DNA of 64,000 nt from Klebsiella electrica (lineage in GTDB: Bacteria > Pseudomonadota > Gammaproteobacteria > Enterobacterales > Enterobacteriaceae), in NCBI RefSeq assembly GCF_006711645.1, contig NZ_CP041247.1, positions 1,798,001 through 1,862,000 of the forward strand, given 5' to 3'. Below, piece after piece: positions 48,536 through 58,095 of this stretch. The first letter of the stretch is position 1. Each line of letters starts with the position of its first letter. Below the pieces are notes generated by a model. That model was not told where the DNA came from. It saw nothing but the letters and a program-made list of their open reading frames with translations, and did no database searches. The position numbers and the translations under genes were made by a program.

Positions 48536-51500
48536 AACGTGTTCTCCGGTTGCGTTGAGGTGGCGCCAAGCCAGCGCTTAATGTGTCGTGCGCAGGCCTG
48601 AACGTGGGGAAGCTCCAGCATGATTTGCCAGTGGCTGGCTTCAATCACATAGTCGTCAGCGTTGTTTATCCAGTCCTGCCATTCGGTTTCTGCCGGCGTC
48701 CAGCGCGCGGGTCTCCCGGCGGCATAGACCATGAGACAGGGGATCGGAACGCTTTCGCCTGGCGTATGCTCAACCAGCAAACGCAGCAGATGCGCGATGT
48801 TGTCGAGCCACGCTTCTGCCGCTTGCTGCGTCAGGTTTGGCGACACCATACCGGCCGTTTTAGCGAGGCTGATAAAGTCGGCCAGCTGGCTGTCGGGCGC
48901 CTGTTGGTCGAAATGTTCCGCCAGCGCCAGAGGCGTTTGTCCTGCAGCTAACAGGCGCAGCAGGGCTGTCCGGTTTTGGCAACAGAAATCCTGTCGACAC
49001 ACGGGATCGATTAACGCGATCCGAACCGGCTCGCCCCTTGCGTACAGGCGCTGTGCGGCGCCCGCCGCAAGAAAAGCGCCGTACGACCAACCCGCCAGCA
49101 CGTAAGGGCCGTGAGTCTGCTGGCGACGGATGCACCCGACATACTCATCGATCATCTGGTCGAGCGTGGCAAAACGCTGCGGCGATTTTGCCTGCAGGCC
49201 GAAAACGCGCATATTCAGCGTACTGGCGAGCGGCAGCCAGGCGCTGATATCGCCGTCCGAAGCGTGAAAGACAAACAGGGTTTCGTCGCCATCGCCCTGG
49301 CAAATGGGGATCGGGTTGTCCTCTCCTGACGTAGCCGCCTGTAGATGGGCGCAGAAGTCGCTCAGCGTCGAATGGCTGAACAGATCCTGAAGGTTGGCCC
49401 TCGCAATCCCTCTTTGGTTCAACTGCGCCACCATCCTTGTCGCCATCAGACTGTCGCCTCCCGACTCGAAAAAGTCGTGATGTCTTGCCACAGGGCGAGA
49501 CAGCAGCGATTGCCAGAGTTCAGCCACCTGTTTTTCCAGCGCCGGGTTCCCCCCGGCAACTGGCATGGGTTCAGCAGGTTCAACCAGCGCATCAGATGGA
49601 GCATGCAGCGGCGCAAACAGCGTTTCTCTTTGCCGGATCTGTAAAACGGGCAGACCGCTGCCAAAACTCTGCTGTAAATCGCGGCGCACGGCTTCTTTGT
49701 CCGGGCGATTTACACCGGGTGAACGGGCCACCAGCAGATGCTGGCGCAGCGGTGACGACTCCTGCGCGGGCCACGCCAGCTCGTTGGCAAACCCGGCCTG
49801 AACAAGAACCTCCTGCCACGCCGCAAGGGTGAGCATCGGCTTCTCATCCCGGCGGCGGAAATCGCGGTATCCGCTTAATCCCTCAATAAAGCCCACGCTC
49901 GCCAGCTGGAATACACTGTTTCGCTCCGTCGCCTCAACGATCAGCAAGCGTCCGCCGGCTTTCAGCAACAGTTTTAATCGGCGCAACGTCTGGACGACAT
50001 GGCTGGCGTCGTGGAGTACGTTGACGGCAATGATCAGGTCGTAACCCGCCTCCGGGTGGGCGCTGAAATCCAGCGGCTGGTTGATATCGAACAATGCGTA
50101 AGTGACGCGTGATTGATCGTGGAAACGGCCTCTGGCATCGTTGAGGAATTGCGCAGAGACGTCGGTAAAGTGGTACGACCGCCGCGTGTTCCGCGTGGCT
50201 TCCAGCACCGGTGTGGCAGTGGCCGCGGTTCCGGCGCCAACCTCCAGAATCCGTTCTGCGCCGCACAAGGCGGCAATCTGCGCGGTGTAGCGATTCAGAC
50301 AGGCGCTGGCAGGGTTGTCCCGATACAGTGCGTCAGTGACGCGCAGCGACTCGTTGAACAGCAATTCCAGCGGAGAACAGCGCCCGGAGAAGAGATCGTC
50401 GTGCCGGGCGATGCAGGTGTCCAGATACTGCGCCAGCGCCTGGCTCCATTGGCTTTGCGGGCATGCCTGCTGAGGCTCAGGAATCTCGCTGAGCGGAATA
50501 CGGCAGCGCCAGCTTTCACCTTCGCGGATTAACCATTCTCTTTCCGTCAGACACTGTAGCCACTGGCGCAGCAGGCGCTGGTGAGACGCTTGCGCGGACA
50601 GCGCCTCTGCTATCCCGGTAAAGCGATGGGCGATCTCCGGCGTGGTGAACAGGCCGTGGCGATTTAGCGTGGCCGCAATACCCTGCAGCGCACGCGCTTC
50701 CAGCCAGCGCCAGGTCGCCTCCAGCTCATCAAGTTGCGCCTGCTCAGGCAACGGCAGCGCCAGCCGGGCGAGATCGTGCCCGTCAGAAGCGGCGGTTAAG
50801 CGCGGCGGATCGTCGGCCATCACAATATCCAGCGTTAACGCGCCTGTATCGCTTATTTCCGCCCTGGCCTGTTGGATGTGCGGATGTTCGAGCGTCGCCT
50901 GCTCAATATCCCGCAGATCGTAGTCGGCCTGCGCGCTCAGCGGCCAGCGTCGGCGGGGAATATGCCCGGCGATGCCACTGGTGCTAGTCTTCAGGCTTTC
51001 AGGGCTGGTCATGACGGCCTGCAGAATGGCGCAGTAGTCATTGAACATCGCTTCAGCAGCGCCTGGTTCCAGTACGTTGTCCATGCAGTACCAGCTAAAC
51101 ATCAACTCGTCGTCGCTCTCCATGACCTGATGATCCAGCCAGACCTGCGGCGTTTGGGTGAACACATAGCAGGGTTCGCCAAACAGATGGCTCATTGCCC
51201 GATCGATAGTCATCCCTTCCAGCGTCATCCCCAGCATGCTGGTAAATACTATTGGCATGAGCGGTTGACGTTGTGACCCGCGCAGGCGACCCAGCTCACG
51301 GATCACCTCAACACCGTTCATTTCACTGTGTTCCATGTTTTGCCAGAGGCGCCGTTGGGTCTGTTGCATTTGCTCCTGCAGCGTCACCGGTATTGAGAAG
51401 TTGAAATCGACCAGCGTGACGGAGGTAAAATCACCAATCAACTGGTTGATTTGCGGATGGATCGGCTGGCGATTGAAGAAGGTCAGGTTTAGCGTAAAGG

Positions 51501-54500
51501 CCGGGGTGCGACTCCAGCGTTCAAGGGTGGTGGCAAACAGCGTGAGCAGCGCGGCAGACGGCGTGACGCCTTGCTGCTGCCAGCGCTGTTTTACTGCCTG
51601 CCATTCTTTCTTGCCGATCGTCGATTTGAAGGTGGTGAAGCGTGGCGTTTCCGGGGCTGTTTCAACCACCGGGAGCTCGGGCGCTAAGGGCAATTGCGGC
51701 AGTTTTTCCTGCCAGTAGTCCCAGGCATCGTGCCATGCCGGGGTCTGTCGACGCGCCTGTTCAGCCATCACATAATCACGGAAGGTAATATCGAGCGGCG
51801 CCAGCGTTTCGCCGCGCCAGGCCTGCGCCAGGTCGTCCATCATGACTTTAAAACTCTGCACATCGAACTGCAAAAGGTCGAGGTTCATGTGCAGGCGGTA
51901 GTGGCAATCGTCGATTTCGCTGACCGCCAGCTCAAAGAGAGGCCACTGGTCGGCAGGCAAAACGCGATAGCTCAGTTCATGCCGCCGTTTTTCCAGCGCT
52001 ATGCGCTGTTCTGTCGGGGAAAGCGTGCGCAGATCATCACGGGCGATGCGATATTCCGGCGTTGTCGCCAGGATTCGCTGCTGCCCGTCGGCATCCACCA
52101 CCATGCGCAACATATCGTGACGGGCAATGAGTTGGTTCCAGGCTTTCTCCAGCACGGTGAGATCGAACTCATCGTGGCGTTTGTCCCACTCAAACAGGAC
52201 GTGGCAGGCAACGCCACCATAGCCAATGAGATGTGTGCGCCCCAGCCAGTAGGCGTGCTGAATGGGTGTCAGCGGGAAGGGCATATAACGCTCACTGGCG
52301 TCGTGCCGCAATACTTCCGGCAGCGAAGCGCCAGGCGTCGCCTCGGGCTTACCGCAGATAAGCTGCGCGAGGCCATGAGGCGACAGATCCTGCCATGCCC
52401 GTTCCGCATTGATGCGTACGCCCAGGTAGTGCTGAATATCGCTACTGAGTTCAAGGAAGAGCAGCGAGTCCATGCCCAGTTGCAACAGATCCTGGTTAGG
52501 GAGCAATGACGCCGGATCGTTTAGTCGTAGCTGAACCGCAATCCGCTTTTTCAGCCATGCCATCACCGCCGTTTCATCGCTCAGGCTGCCGTTAAAGGCG
52601 TTGTCATCAGCAGGAGGGATGACGGGCGTTGCGGTTTTTCCCGTAGCACCGACGTTAAACAGAGCCTGTTGTAACGGGGGCATTTTGTCGATGAAAACGC
52701 GCATCGCCAGCCGCCACGGAGTACCGCGCATCACCGCCTGTTCCAGGTGCCAGCAGCCTTCAGCATCGCTTAACGCACCCATGCCACGGCTGGCGAGCGC
52801 CGCCAACATTTCCGGCGTGGCCGCCCGACCGCTTTCCCCCCATGCGCCCCAGGCGACAGAGAGCGTTTTCGGCGCATCAAGGGTGGAAAACTGTTGGGCC
52901 AGCCCGTCGAGATAACCGCAGGCCAGCGCATGGGCGCCTTGACCCGAGGCGCCGAGGGTGGCGGCAGCGGAGGAGTAGAGAATAAGATAACGTCCGCCGT
53001 GGTTGCGCAGGGTTTGCAATAGCTGGGTTGCCGCCTGCGCTTTTACCGCGAAAACGGCGGCCAGCGGGGGGTGATCAAGTTCCTGCAAGGGGGCATCAGC
53101 CAATACGCCAGCGGCATGAATCGCCCCGGCAATGCCGCCGTTGGCCGCCAGTTCGTCAAGAACCGTGGCCAGTTGTCCGGCATCGCCCACATCACAACGG
53201 CAGACGCGGGTCTGCTCACCCTCGATGTCGCGTAGCCATGATTCATCCACGCGCGGCGCCAGCAGGGCGATGCGTCGCGCACCTTTTTCTCTGAGCCAGT
53301 CCACGGCAAGACGGCCTAATCCGCCAAACGCTCCCGTGACCAGATGCCAGCGGTTATCGCCAGCAAACACGTTTGCCGGCAATTCGGCGGCGCATCCCGT
53401 ATTGGGCGCCAGTGAAGGGAGCCAGAGGGTATCACCCCGCGCGGCGAGCCAGCGCTGAGAGAGGGAGACGGCGCTCAACCCTCGATGCAGCGTTTCTCCC
53501 GGGGTGTTTTCGGCGAGATCGATGGCGGCAATCAACCGTTCTGGCTGTTCGTTGGCCGCGACACGAAGCAAGGCCCATAGAGCATGATGGGAGGCAGAAA
53601 GCGCCTCATTTTCCTCGACTCGCCACGCGCGGTGAGTGACCACAATCAAACCGGCTGTGCTGGCGGTAAGTGCCTCCATCACTTTCTCCGCTAAGGCCAG
53701 AGTATCCTCGCTCTCCTCAACAACCATCAGGAGCAAAGAGGCTTGCGGATCGTGGATGATGCCGTATTGCGCCAGCTTGTCGCCGCGCGCAAGCGTATTG
53801 GCGCTGAAGCTGAAGGTAAGAGGATGGTCAACGCTGGCGACGTTGCAGGGCGTCCAACGCCATTGATAATGCGTTTGCGGGGCAGGAAGAGGCGCGGCGG
53901 GCGAAAGCGGCAGCCACTCGCCATCAGGACGACGGGCTTCAACGCGCATCTGACCGCGGGAAAACGCGTTGTTTTGCCAGCTTAAACGAACGTCCCCCAG
54001 CCATTCCGGGGCGGTGACGAGGGGCGGCTCCCCGGGAAAATCATCGCCATGACGCTGTGAGAGCCGGCACCAGGCCTCCTGCCAGCGGGCGTTAAACCGC
54101 TCAGGCTGACCAGCACAATCAGACCAGTCGGCGAGGTAGTCAGCGCTATCCGTCAACGCCTGTCCCAACACCGGGTCTGATGGCGCGCTGCCTGAGGTTG
54201 CACAAACCGCCTGACCGGGCAGCGTGGCAAGAATGATATGTTCGCTCATCCCGGCGGTTGGGCTGCCATCCTGCGGTAGCCACGCCACTTTGCTGAATCC
54301 GGCCCGGCGACACTGTTGTTGCCACCGATCGGTGGTGAGGAATAACTCACCTTCGCGGGCACCGATATCCTGTAGCGGGAGGACCAGCGGACCGAAAACG
54401 AAATCAAACAGACGCATTGGCTGGGTGATTTCGCGCATCAGCAGGCGTCCGCCCGGTTTGAGCAGGGGGCGCAGATTGTCGAGCGTGTGGCCAATATGGC

Positions 54501-57500
54501 GCGTGGCATGAATCACGTTCGCCGCCACGATAAGATCGTAAGACTGCGCCTGGAAACCCTGAGATTGGGCCTCTTTTTCGAGATCCAGCTCGTTGTAATG
54601 CACAAAGTCATAGTCGGCGAATTTCTGCTGCGCGCGGCGGGTGAACAGCGCGGAGATATCGGTGAAATGGTACTCCAGCGCTGGAACGCCTCTGAATTCC
54701 GGCAGTAGCCATGCGGTGGTCCCGCCGGTTCCGCCGCCGACTTCAAGAATGCGCAATGGCTGGCGGGGCTGACGCGTCTGGAGGATACCGCGTAATACCC
54801 CAGCGGCGATTTGGTTGAAATAGCGGCCAAAGCTGAACTCCTGGTACAACACCTCCACGCCGTCGGAGGCGCTTTGCGGGAAGATAATCGCCACCGGTTC
54901 TTCCGCGCCGCTCATCATTTCATATAACCGATCGCCGGCACGGGCGATGGTATCGGGAATGGCCTGAAAACCTTCACAATAACTGGCAAGTTTCGTCAGC
55001 AGTGATTCCCGCTGTTGATGCTCTATGGGACGGGCGCGGGTGTAACGTCCGTCGACGCAGCGGTAATCGCCGTCGACCACGCAGTTATTGAGCAGGCGCT
55101 GGAGTAGCTGCTGGTAGCGGGGCAGCAGACGTCCACGGCGTATAATGGTCATGGCGTCCACGCCGTGCTCAATGGCATCGCCGGTACAGCGTTGAACCAG
55201 CCGATCGACGTAGATGGCGTGCAGTCGCGTGGCGCACTGTTTAAGCGCTTCCAGACGGGGGAGATCGAGCGCTGTCGCGGCGCGACTCGCCACCGCCAGC
55301 CCGGCGGACAGCGCTGCGTCGGCAGGCTCGCAGGCCGGGGAGGCACGATCTTTCCAGTAACGCTCGGTATCAAACGGATAGCAGGGGGCAGCGATACGTT
55401 GTCCATCGCCCGCCAGCAGGTCGGCCCACGGTAAGGCGACGCCGGCCGCGTAAAGCTGGAGCAGGGCCTGATTGAGGACATCGCTCGCCTCTTTGCTACG
55501 TCGGGCGCTGGCTATCCAGTATGCGTTATCGCGATATTCGCGCTGCCCGCAAGCAACCAGCTGGGCATCAGGCCCTGTCTCAAGAAAAATGCGGGCGCCG
55601 AGTTCATGCGCCACCTGAATACTCTGGATAAAACGTACCGGCTGGCGCATGTGTCGGCGCCAGTAGTCCGCCTGATTGAGCGTTGACTCATCGATGACGT
55701 CGGCGATGAGCGTGGAAATAAGCGGTATTTGTCCCGGCTCAGCGAGCAGCCCCGCGCAGGCTTCCTGAAAGCGGTCGAGTATGGGTTCCAGTAAAGCGGA
55801 GTGCGCGGCGCCGGTTACGCTCAGACGACGATAGTTGATGTCATGCTGAGAAAGTGCGGCGCAAAATTCCGCGAGACGGGCTTCCGGCCCGGAAAATACC
55901 GTATGTTGCGTGCCATTGTTGGCGGCGAGATCCAGCTCAAAGCGGCGGGCCAGCGGCATTAGCGTGTCTTCGTTTGCAAATACCGCCACCATGGCGCCGC
56001 TCGCGCACTGCTGCATGAGCGCGCCGCGGCGACAAACTAGTGGCATGACCTGTTCAATCGTATAGTGTCCGCAGACGACGGCAGCGGCAAATTCACCGAC
56101 GGAATGACCCATAGCGAAGTCTGGTTTTAGCCCTTCAGCGCGCCAGTGCGCCGCCATTGCGATTTCAAACGCGACAATCGCCGGCTGGGCCCAGGCCATA
56201 TTGTCCAACTGCGTCGAGTCGGGGTTAAACATCGCTTCCCGCAGTGATGGCGTGAGCATTTCGCTACAGGCGGAAAAACAGCGATCCAGCGTGTCGGCAA
56301 ACGCCGTCGAATGTCGGTACATTGCCTGACCCATCGTGCGCCAGTGCGAACCCTGCCCGGTAAACAGCCATGTCTGCTTACCGCTGGCGCCGTGGCCGCT
56401 GTAAACAGGCGGCCCCGATTTATCAGTAGCCCAGGCACTGAGCGCAGCGGCGGTTTCACGGTTTAATGGCACCGCCAGGCGGAAGGGAAGATCGAGACGG
56501 CGCGCGTGCATGGCCGTAAAGGCCAGATTGTTGGCATCTGCATTTTGCGCCAGCGCCCTGGCATAATTGGTCGCCAGTTGCCGCAGCGCGCTGTCGCTGG
56601 CGGCGCTGAGTAGTAGCGCGGTGCTCTTTCTGTCGCCATCGGCATTGGGGAGGCGCGTTTTGAGCGCATCGGGCAGCGAGGCGACGATCATATGGCAGTT
56701 GGTGCCACCAATACCAAAGGAGGAGACGCCCGCATAGCGTATTTCGTCCTGCCACGCCTGCGCCGACACCGGTATGGTAAAGGGGCTCTCTTCAAGCTTA
56801 AGCGCCGGGTTGGGCGTGTGAAAATGCAGCATTGGCGGAATTTGGCCGCGGCTTACCGCCAGAACGGTTTTCAGCAATCCGGCAATACCCGCTGCGGTAT
56901 CCAGGTGGCCCATGTTACTTTTCACGGAACCCAGCGCACAGCGTTGCTCTTGCGGACGTGGCGCGTAGACGTTGCGTAGCGCTTCAATTTCAATCGCGTC
57001 GCCCAGCGGTGTGCCGGTGCCGTGCGTTTCAATGTAACCGATCTGCCTGTCGTCGATGGCCGCCAGCATTAACGCCTCTTCGATGACCGCCTGCTGTCCT
57101 GCGACGGAAGGGGCGGTATAACCGACCTTTCTGTTGCCGTCGTTGTTGACCGCGCTGGAGAGGATCACCGAGATAATCGGATCGCCTGACAGCAGCGCAT
57201 CTCTCAGGCGACGCAAAACCACGCAACCCAGACCGTTACCGGCCCAGGTACCTTCCGCTGAGGCGTCAAAAGGACGACAGTGACCATCGGGAGAAAAAAT
57301 CATCCCGGGCTGGTAGCGGTAGCCCGCCTGCTGGGGGAAAGAGAGCGCCACGCCGCCGGCAACCGCCATATCGGATTCACCTGCGCGCAGGCTTTCGCAA
57401 GCCAGATGCACGGCAACCAGCGAACTGGAGCAGGCGGTCTGTACTGAGAGTGCCGGACCGTGCAAATTGAGTTTGTAGGCGGCGCGGGTGGCAATATAGT

Positions 57501-58023
57501 CCTTGTCATTGCCCATCAGAGATTGCAGGCTCTTTACCTGCGCGACTTCAGTCACGTTCAGCGCCTCACGACCGGGATAGGTACTCATCCGGGAAGAGGC
57601 GAAAACGCCGGTCTTATGCGGGACGGCGCCGGGGGCATAACCGGCATGCTCCAGCGCATGCCAGACCGCCTGTAAAAACAGGCGCTGCTGCGGGTCCATC
57701 GATTCCGCTTCCTGTCGTGAATAGCCAAACAGAGTGGCGTCGAAGCAATCGGCATTTTCTAAAACCGTACCGATATTGACGTAATGAGGATCGTCAACGG
57801 TGGCGGCTTCCAGACCGACGGCCAGAAGCTCTTCGCGCGCAAAGCGTCGGCTGCATTCACGACCTTCCAGCAGGTTTTTCCAGAACGTTTCGCCATCCGG
57901 CGATTCAGGAAAATGGCAGGCATAGCCGATAACCGCGACAGGTTCGCAGTCCGGGAAGTGTTGAGCGATCGATGCATCAATGGAATCTGCTGTCGGCGCA
58001 GAAGAGAAGCGCAAGTTATCCAT
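48532..58023 (-). CDS. irp1: HMWP1, mixed PKS-NRPS of yersiniabactin synthesis
   Basis: 3163 residues, same length as Yersinia HMWP1. Module order from motifs (rough residue numbers): ketosynthase with Cys198 in VQTACSSS; acyltransferase with GHSVGE (641); C-methyltransferase LEVGGGTGG (1098); ketoreductase TGAFGGLG (1568); ACP Ser in LGMDSLLF (1851); cyclization domain with DLLQFDVQS (2050); second methyltransferase LEVGAGTAA (2598); PCP Ser in ESGGDSLMA (2856); thioesterase with GWSYGA (2979). It adds the malonyl linker and third thiazoline ring and releases the siderophore. No frameshift or missing active residue was seen. 72 bases separate it from irp2; ybtU overlaps its stop. Confidence 0.97.
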   Translation of the reverse strand: MDNLRFSSAPTADSIDASIAQHFPDCEPVAVIGYACHFPESPDGETFWKNLLEGRECSRRFAREELLAVGLEAATVDDPHYVNIGTVLENADCFDATLFGYSRQEAESMDPQQRLFLQAVWHALEHAGYAPGAVPHKTGVFASSRMSTYPGREALNVTEVAQVKSLQSLMGNDKDYIATRAAYKLNLHGPALSVQTACSSSLVAVHLACESLRAGESDMAVAGGVALSFPQQAGYRYQPGMIFSPDGHCRPFDASAEGTWAGNGLGCVVLRRLRDALLSGDPIISVILSSAVNNDGNRKVGYTAPSVAGQQAVIEEALMLAAIDDRQIGYIETHGTGTPLGDAIEIEALRNVYAPRPQEQRCALGSVKSNMGHLDTAAGIAGLLKTVLAVSRGQIPPMLHFHTPNPALKLEESPFTIPVSAQAWQDEIRYAGVSSFGIGGTNCHMIVASLPDALKTRLPNADGDRKSTALLLSAASDSALRQLATNYARALAQNADANNLAFTAMHARRLDLPFRLAVPLNRETAAALSAWATDKSGPPVYSGHGASGKQTWLFTGQGSHWRTMGQAMYRHSTAFADTLDRCFSACSEMLTPSLREAMFNPDSTQLDNMAWAQPAIVAFEIAMAAHWRAEGLKPDFAMGHSVGEFAAAVVCGHYTIEQVMPLVCRRGALMQQCASGAMVAVFANEDTLMPLARRFELDLAANNGTQHTVFSGPEARLAEFCAALSQHDINYRRLSVTGAAHSALLEPILDRFQEACAGLLAEPGQIPLISTLIADVIDESTLNQADYWRRHMRQPVRFIQSIQVAHELGARIFLETGPDAQLVACGQREYRDNAYWIASARRSKEASDVLNQALLQLYAAGVALPWADLLAGDGQRIAAPCYPFDTERYWKDRASPACEPADAALSAGLAVASRAATALDLPRLEALKQCATRLHAIYVDRLVQRCTGDAIEHGVDAMTIIRRGRLLPRYQQLLQRLLNNCVVDGDYRCVDGRYTRARPIEHQQRESLLTKLASYCEGFQAIPDTIARAGDRLYEMMSGAEEPVAIIFPQSASDGVEVLYQEFSFGRYFNQIAAGVLRGILQTRQPRQPLRILEVGGGTGGTTAWLLPEFRGVPALEYHFTDISALFTRRAQQKFADYDFVHYNELDLEKEAQSQGFQAQSYDLIVAANVIHATRHIGHTLDNLRPLLKPGGRLLMREITQPMRLFDFVFGPLVLPLQDIGAREGELFLTTDRWQQQCRRAGFSKVAWLPQDGSPTAGMSEHIILATLPGQAVCATSGSAPSDPVLGQALTDSADYLADWSDCAGQPERFNARWQEAWCRLSQRHGDDFPGEPPLVTAPEWLGDVRLSWQNNAFSRGQMRVEARRPDGEWLPLSPAAPLPAPQTHYQWRWTPCNVASVDHPLTFSFSANTLARGDKLAQYGIIHDPQASLLLMVVEESEDTLALAEKVMEALTASTAGLIVVTHRAWRVEENEALSASHHALWALLRVAANEQPERLIAAIDLAENTPGETLHRGLSAVSLSQRWLAARGDTLWLPSLAPNTGCAAELPANVFAGDNRWHLVTGAFGGLGRLAVDWLREKGARRIALLAPRVDESWLRDIEGEQTRVCRCDVGDAGQLATVLDELAANGGIAGAIHAAGVLADAPLQELDHPPLAAVFAVKAQAATQLLQTLRNHGGRYLILYSSAAATLGASGQGAHALACGYLDGLAQQFSTLDAPKTLSVAWGAWGESGRAATPEMLAALASRGMGALSDAEGCWHLEQAVMRGTPWRLAMRVFIDKMPPLQQALFNVGATGKTATPVIPPADDNAFNGSLSDETAVMAWLKKRIAVQLRLNDPASLLPNQDLLQLGMDSLLFLELSSDIQHYLGVRINAERAWQDLSPHGLAQLICGKPEATPGASLPEVLRHDASERYMPFPLTPIQHAYWLGRTHLIGYGGVACHVLFEWDKRHDEFDLTVLEKAWNQLIARHDMLRMVVDADGQQRILATTPEYRIARDDLRTLSPTEQRIALEKRRHELSYRVLPADQWPLFELAVSEIDDCHYRLHMNLDLLQFDVQSFKVMMDDLAQAWRGETLAPLDITFRDYVMAEQARRQTPAWHDAWDYWQEKLPQLPLAPELPVVETAPETPRFTTFKSTIGKKEWQAVKQRWQQQGVTPSAALLTLFATTLERWSRTPAFTLNLTFFNRQPIHPQINQLIGDFTSVTLVDFNFSIPVTLQEQMQQTQRRLWQNMEHSEMNGVEVIRELGRLRGSQRQPLMPIVFTSMLGMTLEGMTIDRAMSHLFGEPCYVFTQTPQVWLDHQVMESDDELMFSWYCMDNVLEPGAAEAMFNDYCAILQAVMTSPESLKTSTSGIAGHIPRRRWPLSAQADYDLRDIEQATLEHPHIQQARAEISDTGALTLDIVMADDPPRLTAASDGHDLARLALPLPEQAQLDELEATWRWLEARALQGIAATLNRHGLFTTPEIAHRFTGIAEALSAQASHQRLLRQWLQCLTEREWLIREGESWRCRIPLSEIPEPQQACPQSQWSQALAQYLDTCIARHDDLFSGRCSPLELLFNESLRVTDALYRDNPASACLNRYTAQIAALCGAERILEVGAGTAATATPVLEATRNTRRSYHFTDVSAQFLNDARGRFHDQSRVTYALFDINQPLDFSAHPEAGYDLIIAVNVLHDASHVVQTLRRLKLLLKAGGRLLIVEATERNSVFQLASVGFIEGLSGYRDFRRRDEKPMLTLAAWQEVLVQAGFANELAWPAQESSPLRQHLLVARSPGVNRPDKEAVRRDLQQSFGSGLPVLQIRQRETLFAPLHAPSDALVEPAEPMPVAGGNPALEKQVAELWQSLLSRPVARHHDFFESGGDSLMATRMVAQLNQRGIARANLQDLFSHSTLSDFCAHLQAATSGEDNPIPICQGDGDETLFVFHASDGDISAWLPLASTLNMRVFGLQAKSPQRFATLDQMIDEYVGCIRRQQTHGPYVLAGWSYGAFLAAGAAQRLYARGEPVRIALIDPVCRQDFCCQNRTALLRLLAAGQTPLALAEHFDQQAPDSQLADFISLAKTAGMVSPNLTQQAAEAWLDNIAHLLRLLVEHTPGESVPIPCLMVYAAGRPARWTPAETEWQDWINNADDYVIEASHWQIMLELPHVQACARHIKRWLGATSTQPENTL

Positions 58024-58095
58024 AATCGGTCCCGTTTCCTAAGATTCACAAAGTCAATGGAACGCCATGTATGCACGATAGCGTTCCGGGGAAAA

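Noticed and set aside
51694..52509. 271-codon open frame on the plus strand, and many similar frames from 45 to 64 kb
   Set aside because: All are antisense or shifted frames within the GC-rich irp1, irp2 and ybt genes, whose motifs are clear on the minus strand.
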